From positions 561,200-625,199 of the forward strand of contig NZ_BQXY01000003.1 of assembly GCF_024341905.1 (NCBI RefSeq): 64,000 nucleotides of DNA. The letters run 5' to 3'. The notes beneath the pieces are model-generated. The model saw only the letters and a list, made by a program, of their open reading frames with translations. It made no database searches and was not told the origin of the DNA. The stretch is from Clostridium folliculivorans. GTDB lineage: Bacteria > Bacillota > Clostridia > Clostridiales > Clostridiaceae. Of the stretch, positions 18,651 to 27,273 are shown one piece after another (the stretch's first letter is position 1; the number at the start of each line of letters is the position of its first letter). A program made the position numbers and the translations under genes.

Positions 18651-19661
18651 TTAATCGCCATATATGGGGAAGCAAATATTAAACTTTGACCCTTTTCCAT
18701 ATTCAGATTCTACCGTTAATCTATGCCCTAGCTTTGTAGAAAGTTTTTTAGCAAGATATAATCCCATACCGGTAGCTTTAAGATTATTATCCCTACCATT
18801 ATTGCCCGTAAAGGACTTAGAAAATATTCTATCTATATCTTCTCTTCTTATTCCTATGCCGTCATCCTGTATAGTAAGCACTATTTCATTGTCATTTTTA
18901 GAGGTATAAAAACTTATGCTTCCTCCATCTTTGGTATATTTAAGAGCATTGGATACAATCTGATCAATTATAAATGCCAACCATTTTTTATCTGTATCAA
19001 CTGTTAATTTATTATCAATTTTATTGAAAAAAATAATATGTTTTCTTATAAAAATAATAGAATGTTTCTTAACACTTTCCTTAACAATATTATTTATAAC
19101 AGCTTCGCTTATAACATAATCCTTTGAAAAATCATTACTTCTTGAGTAATATAGAACCTTTTCAACATAATCATCTATTCTATCAAGTTCTTCCTTTAAT
19201 GAATTTACTGTTAATTGTTCTTGAAAATTTATTGTATCTAGTATAAGTTTCGCAGTAGTTATCGGAGTCTTGATTTCATGTACCCAGCTTATTATAAATT
19301 CACTATTCTCAGAGAAACTATCTTCTATATTTCTCAAGGAATCTACATACTCCTTATATAAATCAGAAATAATCAACTGATATATTTCGTCTTTATACTC
19401 AAAAGTTTTAGTAAATATCGGTGTCTTATCTTCTGACTTTTGTATTTCTTTCAAACTTTTTATATTCTTATTTTTAACAGTATAATCATATAAAATGAAA
19501 AATACTAACATTATAATAGATACAGTAATCATATAAACTAAATTAGAAGTCAAAACTTTATTGCTACTATCCACATATAGACAGAGTAATATAAAAGCCA
19601 AAAGAATTACGTAAAAAACTAAAAACCTAAAATTCTCTTTTAAATATCTAAAAAGACTCAT
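18651..19661 (-). CDS. BceS-type sensor histidine kinase
   Basis: The 336-residue kinase has two closely spaced N-terminal membrane helices with almost no extracellular loop (about residues 12-60), a phosphoacceptor histidine in SWVHEIKTPI near residue 128, and HATPase motifs (NALKYT, DDGIGI, GMGLYLA). The missing sensor domain is diagnostic of intramembrane-sensing kinases, which read the state of a Bce-type transporter rather than a ligand. It overlaps the response regulator stop by four bases (ATGA). A 257-base gap separates it from the ATPase gene, where a regulator-controlled promoter is expected. Confidence 0.94.
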   Translation of the reverse strand: MSLFRYLKENFRFLVFYVILLAFILLCLYVDSSNKVLTSNLVYMITVSIIMLVFFILYDYTVKNKNIKSLKEIQKSEDKTPIFTKTFEYKDEIYQLIISDLYKEYVDSLRNIEDSFSENSEFIISWVHEIKTPITTAKLILDTINFQEQLTVNSLKEELDRIDDYVEKVLYYSRSNDFSKDYVISEAVINNIVKESVKKHSIIFIRKHIIFFNKIDNKLTVDTDKKWLAFIIDQIVSNALKYTKDGGSISFYTSKNDNEIVLTIQDDGIGIRREDIDRIFSKSFTGNNGRDNNLKATGMGLYLAKKLSTKLGHRLTVESEYGKGSKFNICFPIYGD

Positions 19662-20332
19662 TTTACCATATACCCCTGATTTTTTACTGTTTTTATATAC
19701 TCCTCTAACCCCATCTCATTTAGCTTCCTTCTTAGTCTATTTATGTTTACTGTTAACGTATTATCATCTATAAAACTCTCATCCTCCCATAGTTCCTGCA
19801 TAATTTTTTCTCTGCTTACTATTCTTTCATGACTTTTCATCAGTACATATAGTATTTTGAACTCATTTTTTGTGAGCTCCACACTTTTACTTTCATAGTA
19901 TAATGTATTGTCTTTAAGTGAAAGTAATACACCATTATAATTTATTACCTCAATTGAAGCATCAGAGTAAGAATACGTCCTTCTCAAAACAGCATTTATC
20001 TTGGCTATCAATACCTCCATAGAAAAAGGCTTGGTTATATAATCATCTCCACCCATATTTACAGCCATGACTATATCCATATTTGTATTTCTTGAAGATA
20101 AGAATAATACTGGCACCTTTGATATATTTCTTATTTGATTACACCAATGAAACCCATCAAATATTGGCAGGTTTATATCCATTAGTACAAGACTAGGAGA
20201 ATAACTTACAAATCCTCCAACTATATCACTAAAATCTTCAACGCAACAAACGTCAAATCCCCATTTCTTAAGAGAAGCTGTTATTATATCTCTTATCTTT
20301 TCTTCATCTTCTATTATCATTATCTTATACAT
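19658..20332 (-). CDS. BceR-type OmpR-family response regulator
   Basis: The 224-residue protein has a receiver domain (IIEDEEKIRD acidic pocket, phospho-acceptor Asp in LVLMDINLP, conserved Lys in YITKPFS) and a C-terminal winged-helix OmpR/PhoB domain (LTKNEFKIL, then VNRLRRKL and YIKTVKNQGYMV). It is translationally coupled to the kinase. By analogy with BceR it should activate the ATPase-permease promoter in the 18394-18650 gap. Confidence 0.95.
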   Translation of the reverse strand: MYKIMIIEDEEKIRDIITASLKKWGFDVCCVEDFSDIVGGFVSYSPSLVLMDINLPIFDGFHWCNQIRNISKVPVLFLSSRNTNMDIVMAVNMGGDDYITKPFSMEVLIAKINAVLRRTYSYSDASIEVINYNGVLLSLKDNTLYYESKSVELTKNEFKILYVLMKSHERIVSREKIMQELWEDESFIDDNTLTVNINRLRRKLNEMGLEEYIKTVKNQGYMVK

Positions 20333-20652
20333 AATTTCTCCTTACACTTAGGTTCTTCAATGCAAAAATCAATTCATACTTGTTCTAAAATTCTAGTATC
20401 TAATAATTTTCCAGCGTACACAAAATATTAGCTGACTAAAAAACTGTATACTACTATGAAAATTATACCATTATTATAAAAAATTCGCTAAAGTGATCTT
20501 CTTTAGTGGATTTTTTTGCGCATCTGCCTTTTCTGAACGTATGAGAAGAAATTCTGGCAGGCGACATATTCTTCTTTTTTTATTCTTTAACTTAAATTAT
20601 GTCTTAAGTCTGTTCGCATAATTATCCATAGATATAATTGAGATATAAATTC
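20333..20652. other. Intergenic region upstream of the Bce-type regulator
   Basis: About 320 bases hold the leader of the response regulator, a TATAAT (minus strand, 20462-20467) possibly serving as its -10, a terminator hairpin at 20478, and an imperfect inverted repeat around CTGCC/GGCAG (20524-20560). No ORF is visible. Confidence 0.4.
20478..20526 (-). terminator. Terminator-like hairpin with conserved CAGATGCG leader
   Basis: On the minus strand CACTAAAG/CTTTAG forms a stem followed by TTTTTT, downstream of the small membrane protein gene. The preceding CAGATGCG-C-AAAAAAATC and following TTAGCGA-TTTTTT also occur at 61796-61841 upstream of xpt, so this is a recurring sequence unit and not only a hairpin. 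Confidence 0.65.
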
Positions 20653-20976
20653 CTAAAGAATAAAAAAATATAAAATTATCACTGCCACAGATATTATAAG
20701 TCTTATAATATGATGTCCTACATTTATTTTCCCATAAATCTTAATTCCACTAAGTATTGCAGATATATGATTAAGAACTAGCCCAACTAAGAGAGTTATT
20801 GCTGATAAAATCAAGTTATTTTTCGTAATCAATACTGACACAATTAATAGCACTCCACCAGTTATCATCATTAATGTAGCTAACCTTGAACTCTTCTTTT
20901 GTTTGAGACCAAGCGCTCCAGCAATTATACTCAACAGTCCATAGATCACAATTATTACAACGAATACAATATTCAT
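20653..20976 (-). CDS. Small four-helix membrane protein, unknown function
   Basis: The 107-residue protein is almost entirely hydrophobic, with four predicted transmembrane segments and a short basic loop (LKQKKSSRL) after the first. I do not recognise the family. An upstream in-frame ATG exists at 21009, but AAGAAGGTG five bases before the ATG at 20976 marks the likely start. It lies downstream of and co-directional with a MerR regulator, with about 100 bases between them, so MerR-controlled expression is plausible. The hairpin at 20478 would end the transcript. Confidence 0.7.
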   Translation of the reverse strand: MNIVFVVIIVIYGLLSIIAGALGLKQKKSSRLATLMMITGGVLLIVSVLITKNNLILSAITLLVGLVLNHISAILSGIKIYGKINVGHHIIRLIISVAVIILYFFIL

Positions 20977-21041
20977 ACAAACACCTTCTTTAATTATTTG
21001 TATAATCATTTCTTTATCTTTAGGATATTTTTAAGAGTATT

Positions 21042-21076
21042 ATTGAAATTAAATTGTTGTCAGGGGATGCTTTAAT
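21042..21076. repeat. Repeat family 2, copy 5 (fragment)
   Basis: ATTGAAATTAAATTGTTGTC followed by GGGGATGCTTTAAT matches the left arm of family 2. It abuts the stop codon of the MerR gene. Confidence 0.6.
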
Positions 21077-21077
21077 A

Positions 21078-21461
21078 TCATCTATTTTGAATAAGACTAT
21101 TAGTTTTAATAATCATCTTATTCAAAGCAGTTTTAACTATTCTAAGTTCCTCTTCTTGTCTTTCTATAGCCCTATATTTCAATTCAATCATCTTAAGACA
21201 AATCTCTATATCCTTAACACTCTCGCCATTTATATCTTCACATTGTTCTATATTTTTCTCTAATTCAAAAAAAGCTTTTATCTCATCAAGAGAGAAATCG
21301 AGTTTTTTAAGCTTTATTATAATTAAAGCCTTTTCAACATCTTCTTCAGTATACATTCTTCTCGAATTTGCTTTTGCTGGAATTAATAATTTAATCTTGT
21401 CATAATACCTTAACGTATCAATTGATATGGTTGTAATTTTTGAAAATTTTCCTATATCCAT
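21078..21461 (-). CDS. MerR-family transcriptional regulator
   Basis: The 127-residue protein has the MerR helix-turn-helix at the N-terminus (IGKFSKITTISIDTLRYYDKIKLL, here split by convention), the adjacent wing (RMYTEEDVEKALIII) and a C-terminal coiled-coil dimerisation helix. No cysteine metal-binding motif is visible, so a metal effector is unlikely. GGAGG five bases before the ATG at 21461 decides the start over an upstream ATG. The small membrane protein gene lies just downstream and may be its target. Confidence 0.9.
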   Translation of the reverse strand: MDIGKFSKITTISIDTLRYYDKIKLLIPAKANSRRMYTEEDVEKALIIIKLKKLDFSLDEIKAFFELEKNIEQCEDINGESVKDIEICLKMIELKYRAIERQEEELRIVKTALNKMIIKTNSLIQNR

Positions 21462-21698
21462 ATTTGCCTCCATCGAAAATACTTTGCCAAATTTATACTT
21501 ATTAATTCAACTATAAAACCTGAAGCCACCTCCATGTCAATACAAATATCTTATTATTTCTAATTTAGGGTAAATATTCTCACCATCATATTTATGTATA
21601 AATTACGATCTCAATTTGGAATTATAATTATAGAAAAGTCCTTATGGCGAAGCCTTATGAATCATAGCTATATCAATTAAAAGAGGAGATTATATATT

Positions 21699-22232
21699 AT
21701 GAATATAATACCAAAAATCATTACTACCATATTGATGTCTACACTATTAACTAATTTACCTTATTCTGAAACGGAACTTAAATATAATTTATCTGCTTAT
21801 CTTAATAAAGAACAGATTCCTCATAAAAAAGATAATTTAATTACTCCTGAACAGACAAAAGCTCAAGTTGAACTTTTCAAACAAGCCCTTGATGAATTTG
21901 GAGCTACTTCTCCAGAACAAGTAATAAGTATTTGGGCTAAGTCTGAAAAAACAAGAAATGGAGTTTACCACTACTCAGTATCTTGTAAGGATTTAAAAGC
22001 AAATATTATTAAAGATTTAGGTGTTCCAAAAGATAACTATTGGATATATGGTGTATCAAGTCCCTGGCTCGATAGATATGATGTTATTTCTAAAAACAAA
22101 ATAAGTGATACTGAGTATATTGTTAAATTAAAATTCTTTTGGTCAACTTCTTCTGGACCCTTCAATACAACAGAAAATACTCTTAGAATTATACAAACCG
22201 GAGATATTTGGTGTGTTAAAGAGGTTACTTAA
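21699..22232 (+). CDS. Secreted protein of unknown function
   Basis: The 177-residue protein begins with a hydrophobic segment (about residues 4-20) that may be a signal peptide or anchor. A hydrophilic region follows (residues 21-60), then a compact domain of about 115 residues ending VKLKFFWSTSSGPFNTTENTL and IWCVKEV. The C-terminal shape, a charged helix followed by strands ending in a tryptophan-containing strand, resembles NTF2-like or DUF4829-type extracytoplasmic domains, but I cannot assign it. AGAGGAG precedes the start. It is monocistronic. Confidence 0.65.
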   Translation: MNIIPKIITTILMSTLLTNLPYSETELKYNLSAYLNKEQIPHKKDNLITPEQTKAQVELFKQALDEFGATSPEQVISIWAKSEKTRNGVYHYSVSCKDLKANIIKDLGVPKDNYWIYGVSSPWLDRYDVISKNKISDTEYIVKLKFFWSTSSGPFNTTENTLRIIQTGDIWCVKEVT

Positions 22233-22362
22233 GTTTAGTTTTTTACTCATTATATACTAAATCTTATATATTTTTATTTATAGTTATTTCGATGATTTCA
22301 CACAATTATTTTGTAAACTTAAACATAACTAATAACAAATATAAACTAAAAACTTATGCACA

Positions 22363-22411
22363 CAAAAAAATATAGTGCAGTAAATGACTTTGAGCCTATT
22401 ACTGCACCATA
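22363..22411 (-). terminator. Terminator of the MFS/flavoenzyme operon
   Basis: On the minus strand the stem GTGCAGTAA/TTACTGCAC is followed by ATATTTTTTTG, just past the MFS stop. Confidence 0.88.
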
Positions 22412-22419
22412 TCTAAATA

Positions 22420-23616
22420 TTATTTATTTTTGCCAAAAACCTTATCATATCTCATTTTTGCAATTGTAGATGCTATAATCGCTATTACATATATCCCCAG
22501 CATAAAATAAAAAACGTATACTATTCCAAAATGCCTTAATATAAGTCCTGTTGATGCCGGTATTACTGCAGCTGCTATACCACTAGCCGTAGAAACTAAA
22601 GCTATGGTTGCTCCTTTATTTCTCCAGAATAACTCTCCCATAGTTGTTTGTGCCATTTGTAAAACTCCAGCAGATGAAAAACCTGCTAAAGCAAAACTTA
22701 TAGTAGCAACAGTTGTGGTCTTGAATATTAACACAATTATAAGAAAAATTATCCCTATTATAGGGTAAACTGCTGTTACTAATATAGGCTTAATTGTTTT
22801 TTGAAGTAATTTTGCTAATATAAATACAGATACAATCGCTCCTATACTATAATAAGTTATAAACTTCAGAGAGGTTAGTTGATTCATCCCCAAGATCTTC
22901 TGTCCAAAAGTTGGCATCCACATTTGAAATGCTGTATATATAGAATTTGAAGTAAAACCTATTATTATTAAAGCTATTCCTTCTTTTCTAAATACAGGTT
23001 CTGATGAAAATTTAACATTTGAATCCGTTTTATCATTGGAAGCAGAAATCTCATTTTGCTGTGGAAACTTTCTTCCCATTATGAATAGACCATTAAGAAA
23101 TACAATCAAAGCTATTAAGAAAAATGTATTACCATAAAACATATTTCTTTCTACAAAGAAAGCTATTATAAAGGGCAAAAGTGCTCCTCCAGTTGCTACA
23201 AAAGCTTTTATTAAAACATTTGCAGTACCAGGTGTCTTTGGAAAGCATTCCATCAAAGTTGGATAACTTGCCGCGTCCATAAAAGCATGAGATATGCCTG
23301 CAAAAGCTGAAAATAATATAGCTAAACCATAGCTTGGTGAAAGAGGTATCCCTACTAAAAAAACTACCATTGTTAGTGGTGCTAAGCATAAAAATCTTTT
23401 CCTTCCAAACTTATCAGACAATCTCCCAGCAGCGTATAATGTTGCAGATCTTACTATCCCTTCTGCTGATATAAGAAAGCTTATACCTGCGGCATCAGTA
23501 TTAAATTGCTTCATTAAAAATCCCATATTTGAGGAAAGTAAAATTAATATCATTCCTAGCATACCATAACTAATATATATCCCCAGAGCTGTTTTGAAAT
23601 ACCTACTTTTAAACAT
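22420..23616 (-). CDS. MFS transporter (paralogue of the carrier at 28053)
   Basis: The 398-residue protein has twelve predicted membrane helices. The MFS signature between helices 2 and 3 (GRLSDKFGRKRF) is intact, and there is a central cytoplasmic loop. It aligns along its length with the MFS protein at 28053, sharing for example IALIIIGFT, YYSIGAIV, QKTIKP and the late GFSSAGVLQ block. The start at 23616 is supported by GGAGG five bases upstream. It is the second gene after the flavoenzyme in an operon divergent from LysR. Import or export of a hydroaromatic or aromatic acid is inferred from context. Confidence 0.88.
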   Translation of the reverse strand: MFKSRYFKTALGIYISYGMLGMILILLSSNMGFLMKQFNTDAAGISFLISAEGIVRSATLYAAGRLSDKFGRKRFLCLAPLTMVVFLVGIPLSPSYGLAILFSAFAGISHAFMDAASYPTLMECFPKTPGTANVLIKAFVATGGALLPFIIAFFVERNMFYGNTFFLIALIVFLNGLFIMGRKFPQQNEISASNDKTDSNVKFSSEPVFRKEGIALIIIGFTSNSIYTAFQMWMPTFGQKILGMNQLTSLKFITYYSIGAIVSVFILAKLLQKTIKPILVTAVYPIIGIIFLIIVLIFKTTTVATISFALAGFSSAGVLQMAQTTMGELFWRNKGATIALVSTASGIAAAVIPASTGLILRHFGIVYVFYFMLGIYVIAIIASTIAKMRYDKVFGKNK

Positions 23617-23643
23617 AAATTCCTCCAACTTAATAAAACCAAC

Positions 23644-23697
23644 TAACCAAACACCTATCTCTTGTATTTATTTTCCAAGAAACTTAGGTGTTTGGTT
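23644..23697. terminator. Intercistronic hairpin between flavoenzyme and MFS genes
   Basis: A 13-bp stem AACCAAACACCTA/TAGGTGTTTGGTT encloses a loop of about 27 bases. On the minus strand the following T-run is weak, so partial termination or an mRNA-processing/stability site is more likely than full termination. Confidence 0.55.
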
Positions 23698-23711
23698 ATT
23701 GTATTCTATAT

Positions 23712-25700
23712 TTATATTGACCCTATTTTTTCTAATGTAAGGATTATATCTCTACCTTCTGCCATACCATCTATTATTTTTCTAGTTTTTGAACTATCTC
23801 CAATATTTATTACTTCTACATTTTTTTCTTCAAAATGCTTTTGTAAATCATTTAGTATTGGATTCTCAGATCTCATCCCTAAACAAACAAAGCCATAGTC
23901 AAAATCTAAATTTTGTTCTTTATCATCTTTCTTCACCTTAAAGTGATCAGATGCAACTTCTACCAAAGCTGTTCCAGTATGAACATTTACTTTATTTTTT
24001 TCAATTATATCCATCATAGAAAGCTTTGTTATTACATCTAAATCTCTTCCAAGCATAGGCATCATTTCAACTATAGAAACTTCTGCTTTCTTTTCGGCAA
24101 AATATTCTACAACATCTAGTCCTACTGCTCCACCACCTATAACTACTACTTTCTTATCTTTAGCATCTTCAAATTTATCCATATTATTTAAAAGTCCTAA
24201 AATTGAGTATATATTTTCTTCACTTTTATCTATACGCTCAAGTAATCCCTTAATAGGAGGAAGTAATGGTTTAGAACCAGTAGCATTTACTATAACATTT
24301 GGCTTCAGGTTTTCTATAGCTTTAATGTCAGCCTTTGTATTGGTATAAATCACTAAATTGCTTAACCCTTCTGCTCTTCTTATTAGGTATTCTGGCAAAT
24401 AAGAAATTCTTCTTTTATCTGGTAGCTTAGAAATTTCTTTAGCTAGTCCACCTAAATATGGCTTTTCTTCAAATAGGAATGTTGTACATCCTATTTCTGC
24501 TGCAGTACAAGCAGCTTCAAGCCCAGCAGATCCTCCGCCTATCACAACTACAGTAGTTTGCTTTTTAACTCTTAACTTCTTGTATTCATCTTCATTTATT
24601 GTATCAGGGTTCATAGTACATCTTATAGGCCTATTTAATCCTATTCTGTGACCAGCGCATCCTATATTACATGAAAGACATTTTCTTATTGTATCTTCTT
24701 CATTATTCTTAACCTTTAGAACCCAATTTGGGTCAGCAATAAGGCCACGGCCCATTCCTATTAAGTCAGCATGTCCCTCTGCTAGAATATTTTCTGCAAC
24801 TTCTGGATTTCTAATGTTACCAGTTGTTATAGTTGGTTTATTAAATTTCTCTCTTACAGCTTTAGACATGTATGAACGCCATCCATCTTCAAGATTCATA
24901 TTATCTATCTGATATTGCAGCGAATCATTTAATGCTGCAGAAACATTGAACACATCAACTTCTTCATTTAGATATTCTAATATCTTTAAAGTATCCTCTA
25001 AAGTATTACCACCTTCTAAAAGCTCATCTGCACTTACTCTAAGGAAAATTGGGAACATTGGTCCAACAGCAGCTCTTACGCTATCAATTACCATTCTTGC
25101 AAATCTAGCTCTATTTTCTATACTCCCACCAAATTCATCTTCACGCTTATTATATATAGGTGATAAGAATTGACATATTAAATATGAATGTCCTGCATGT
25201 ATTTCTACTGCATCAAAACCTGCTGTTTGTACTCTTTTTGCTGCCTTGCCATATTTCTCAACTATATTAAGTATTTCTTCCTTTTCTAGTGGTCTTGGAA
25301 CTGCACCACCAGTTTTGGATGGAATATTTGATGATGAAACTGGCTGACACCCTATTCTATCTGGAACTGCTGATGCACCCGAGTGGTTTATCTGCATTGC
25401 TACACAGGCACCATACTTATGCATTCTCTCTGTTAGTTTATATAATGCTGGCATAAAGCTGTCATGATCAATTCTAAGCTGAGTTGTTCCATTTGATCCT
25501 AGAGGAAATTCTACAGCTGCGTTTTCTACTATGATTAACCCAGTTCCGCCTTTTGCTCTTTGTTCATAGTACTTTATATGATCACTATTTATTTCACCGT
25601 TCTGACTTGCATAGTTTGTCCCCATCGGTGGCATTATTATTCTGTTTTTTATTGTCATGTTTTTAACTTTTAATGGACTAAAAATATTGGTATATTTCAT
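23712..25700 (-). CDS. Old-yellow-enzyme/Fe-S/FAD oxidoreductase (2-enoate reductase or BaiCD-like)
   Basis: The 662-residue enzyme has an FMN-binding TIM barrel at the N-terminus (NRIIMPPMGTN; HAGHSYLICQFLSP with the substrate-binding HAGH motif; GMGRGLIADPNW). A 4Fe-4S cluster follows (CLSCNIGC plus CTMNP, about residues 337-360), then a C-terminal NAD(P)H/FAD module (VIGGGSAGLEAA, VIGGGAVGLDV). This architecture belongs to 2-enoate reductase, 2,4-dienoyl-CoA reductase and BaiCD/BaiH, which reduce conjugated double bonds. The start at 25700 is chosen because an upstream ATG overlaps the GGAGGT site. It is divergent from LysR and sits near dehydroquinate and shikimate enzymes, so a hydroaromatic enoate or enone substrate is inferred. 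Confidence 0.9.
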   Translation of the reverse strand: MKYTNIFSPLKVKNMTIKNRIIMPPMGTNYASQNGEINSDHIKYYEQRAKGGTGLIIVENAAVEFPLGSNGTTQLRIDHDSFMPALYKLTERMHKYGACVAMQINHSGASAVPDRIGCQPVSSSNIPSKTGGAVPRPLEKEEILNIVEKYGKAAKRVQTAGFDAVEIHAGHSYLICQFLSPIYNKREDEFGGSIENRARFARMVIDSVRAAVGPMFPIFLRVSADELLEGGNTLEDTLKILEYLNEEVDVFNVSAALNDSLQYQIDNMNLEDGWRSYMSKAVREKFNKPTITTGNIRNPEVAENILAEGHADLIGMGRGLIADPNWVLKVKNNEEDTIRKCLSCNIGCAGHRIGLNRPIRCTMNPDTINEDEYKKLRVKKQTTVVVIGGGSAGLEAACTAAEIGCTTFLFEEKPYLGGLAKEISKLPDKRRISYLPEYLIRRAEGLSNLVIYTNTKADIKAIENLKPNVIVNATGSKPLLPPIKGLLERIDKSEENIYSILGLLNNMDKFEDAKDKKVVVIGGGAVGLDVVEYFAEKKAEVSIVEMMPMLGRDLDVITKLSMMDIIEKNKVNVHTGTALVEVASDHFKVKKDDKEQNLDFDYGFVCLGMRSENPILNDLQKHFEEKNVEVINIGDSSKTRKIIDGMAEGRDIILTLEKIGSI

Positions 25701-25789
25701 AATTTTTTTGACCTCCATTTAAAAAACCAAGTAATTTAAACGTTTTTTTATTTAATCTTTTGATTTTTACTCTTTTAATACATTATTTT

Positions 25790-25810
25790 TTGGTTTGTTA
25801 TGCAAACCAA
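25790..25810. promoter_or_regulatory. Operator candidate 1 between flavoenzyme and LysR genes
   Basis: A perfect inverted repeat TTGGTTTG-N5-CAAACCAA lies about 90 bases upstream of the flavoenzyme start. Its position in the divergent promoter region fits a LysR-type activator site. Confidence 0.5.
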
Positions 25811-25834
25811 TTACCATTAATAACTTCAACTTAA

Positions 25835-25850
25835 TTTGTTAAATAACAAA
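25835..25850. promoter_or_regulatory. Operator candidate 2 between flavoenzyme and LysR genes
   Basis: The inverted repeat TTTGTT-AAAT-AACAAA lies 25 bases from operator candidate 1, closer to LysR. It may be the second half of a recognition/activation site pair. Confidence 0.4.
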
Positions 25851-25975
25851 CTAACATAATTAATTATAATATGGTCATTATCATAAATCTAATCAATATT
25901 TTATGCTTTATCCATAGATATTTTTTATGAGTTGTTCTATAATAATTTATATCAGATTTTAAGGAGTGATCCCCA

Positions 25976-26887
25976 TTGAATTTAAAGCAACTTGAGTATT
26001 TTAGAGTATTAGCAGGTATGGAGCATGTTACTTTAGCAGCCGAAAAACTCTCGATAACACAGCCCAATTTAACTTATGCTATATCCGAACTAGAAAAAGA
26101 ACTAGGGGTGTTTCTGTTTGAAAAACAAGGAAGAAATATCAAACTTACAAAGTATGGTCGTTTTTTTCTTAACTATGTGACTAATTCTCTTAATGAATTA
26201 GAAAAGGGAGAAAAAGAGTTAAAAAGACTTGTGAATCCAACTCACGGTACTATAGATTTGGCTTTTATATATACCTTAGGACCTCATTTTGTGCCAAACA
26301 TGATTAAAACATTTTTTAGTGAAGAAGCAAACAAAAATATAACTTTTAATTTTAGCCAAGGTAACACTAAAAACATTATCCAGGGTTTGAAGGAAGAAAA
26401 GTTTGATTTGGCTTTTTGTTCGTATGTAGAGAATGAGCCTAACATTAATTTCATTCCTGTCACAGAACAAGAGTTAGTTCTTATAGTTTCGAAGGATCAT
26501 CCTCTTGCTTCGTTTGATAGTATAGATTTAAAAGATACAAAGCCTTATCCTTTTGTATACTACAACAAACTAAGTGGCCTTAGACCTATAATTGATGATC
26601 TTTTCGCAAAGGTAGACTTTTCTCCTAATATTATTTGTGAGGTAGAAGAAGATAGTGCTGCTGGTGGCCTTGTTTCAATCAACTACGGTATTGCAGTGGT
26701 ACCAAATGCATGGGTAATAAAGCAATTTGATGTGAAAACTCTTAAGATAGTAAACCCTCCCCATAAAAGATTTATCTACCTTGCATATATGAAAAATAAA
26801 TACTTAAGCCCTACAGTTCACTTATTTAAGGATTTTGTTATGAATGGACGCGAAGATCACTTCAAAAATAGTGATTTGTTTATTTAA
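25976..26887 (+). CDS. LysR-type transcriptional regulator
   Basis: The 303-residue protein has an N-terminal winged helix-turn-helix (LKQLEYFRVLAG, then AAEKLSITQPNLTYAISELE) and a C-terminal type 2 periplasmic-binding-like effector domain. The start is TTG, eight bases after AAGGAG; no better ATG exists. It is divergent from the flavoenzyme-MFS operon, and the dehydroquinate dehydratase operon points towards its 3' end. This resembles the QuiR arrangement of Listeria, where a LysR protein responds to shikimate and controls quinate/shikimate genes, so the effector here is probably a hydroaromatic acid (inference). Confidence 0.92.
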   Translation: MNLKQLEYFRVLAGMEHVTLAAEKLSITQPNLTYAISELEKELGVFLFEKQGRNIKLTKYGRFFLNYVTNSLNELEKGEKELKRLVNPTHGTIDLAFIYTLGPHFVPNMIKTFFSEEANKNITFNFSQGNTKNIIQGLKEEKFDLAFCSYVENEPNINFIPVTEQELVLIVSKDHPLASFDSIDLKDTKPYPFVYYNKLSGLRPIIDDLFAKVDFSPNIICEVEEDSAAGGLVSINYGIAVVPNAWVIKQFDVKTLKIVNPPHKRFIYLAYMKNKYLSPTVHLFKDFVMNGREDHFKNSDLFI

Positions 26888-26901
26888 TACTGTAATACTG
26901 T

Positions 26902-27103
26902 GTTGAAATTAATTGGTTATTCATCCGATGCTTTAATGAGCTTACGCAAAGAATTAATATGATTTTGTCATATTCCGTGGCTAAAACTGTAAACTCACTA
27001 CGTTCGAACAGTACAGTTTTTTAACGCCACTACATATGAAAAAATCATTTAATTTTAATAGCTCGCTCATATAGTATCTCCTGCATAACCAATTAATTTC
27101 AAC
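26902..27103. repeat. Repeat family 2, copy 2 (202 bp, apparently full length)
   Basis: The ends GTTGAAATTAATTGGTTAT and ATAACCAATTAATTTCAAC are inverted repeats. Inside lie further arms that can pair (ATATGATTTT with AAAAATCAT, CGTGGC with GCCAC, AAAACTGTA with TACAGTTTT), so nearly the whole element can fold into one long hairpin. The other family members look like deletion products of this form. Confidence 0.85.
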
Positions 27104-27170
27104 AATACTCTTGAACATAGTCAAATAAATGATATTTTAGTTGTATATTAAGATTTATAGATACGCAAAT

Positions 27171-27215
27171 AAGGTTATGAACCGTTAGAAGTTCATAACC
27201 TTATATTTATTATTC
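27171..27215. terminator. Bidirectional terminator between LysR and aroD
   Basis: The 12-bp perfect stem AAGGTTATGAAC/GTTCATAACCTT is flanked by A/T-rich sequence. It separates the convergent LysR and aroD transcripts. Confidence 0.8.
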
Positions 27216-27273
27216 AGATTTACTTTGCTCAATATTTTGCTTAAATCAAAGCATTTCTGCTGTAGGTGCTATA

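Larger units (their letters stand above)
26888..27273. other. Intergenic region filled by a palindromic repeat
   Basis: About 390 bases between LysR and aroD. Half of it is the 202-bp repeat at 26902. A terminator hairpin at 27171 follows. I see no gene. Confidence 0.6.

Noticed and set aside
23129..23389. 86-codon minus-strand frame inside the MFS gene
   Set aside because: It lies in another frame of a well-supported MFS gene on the same strand and has no ribosome-binding site.
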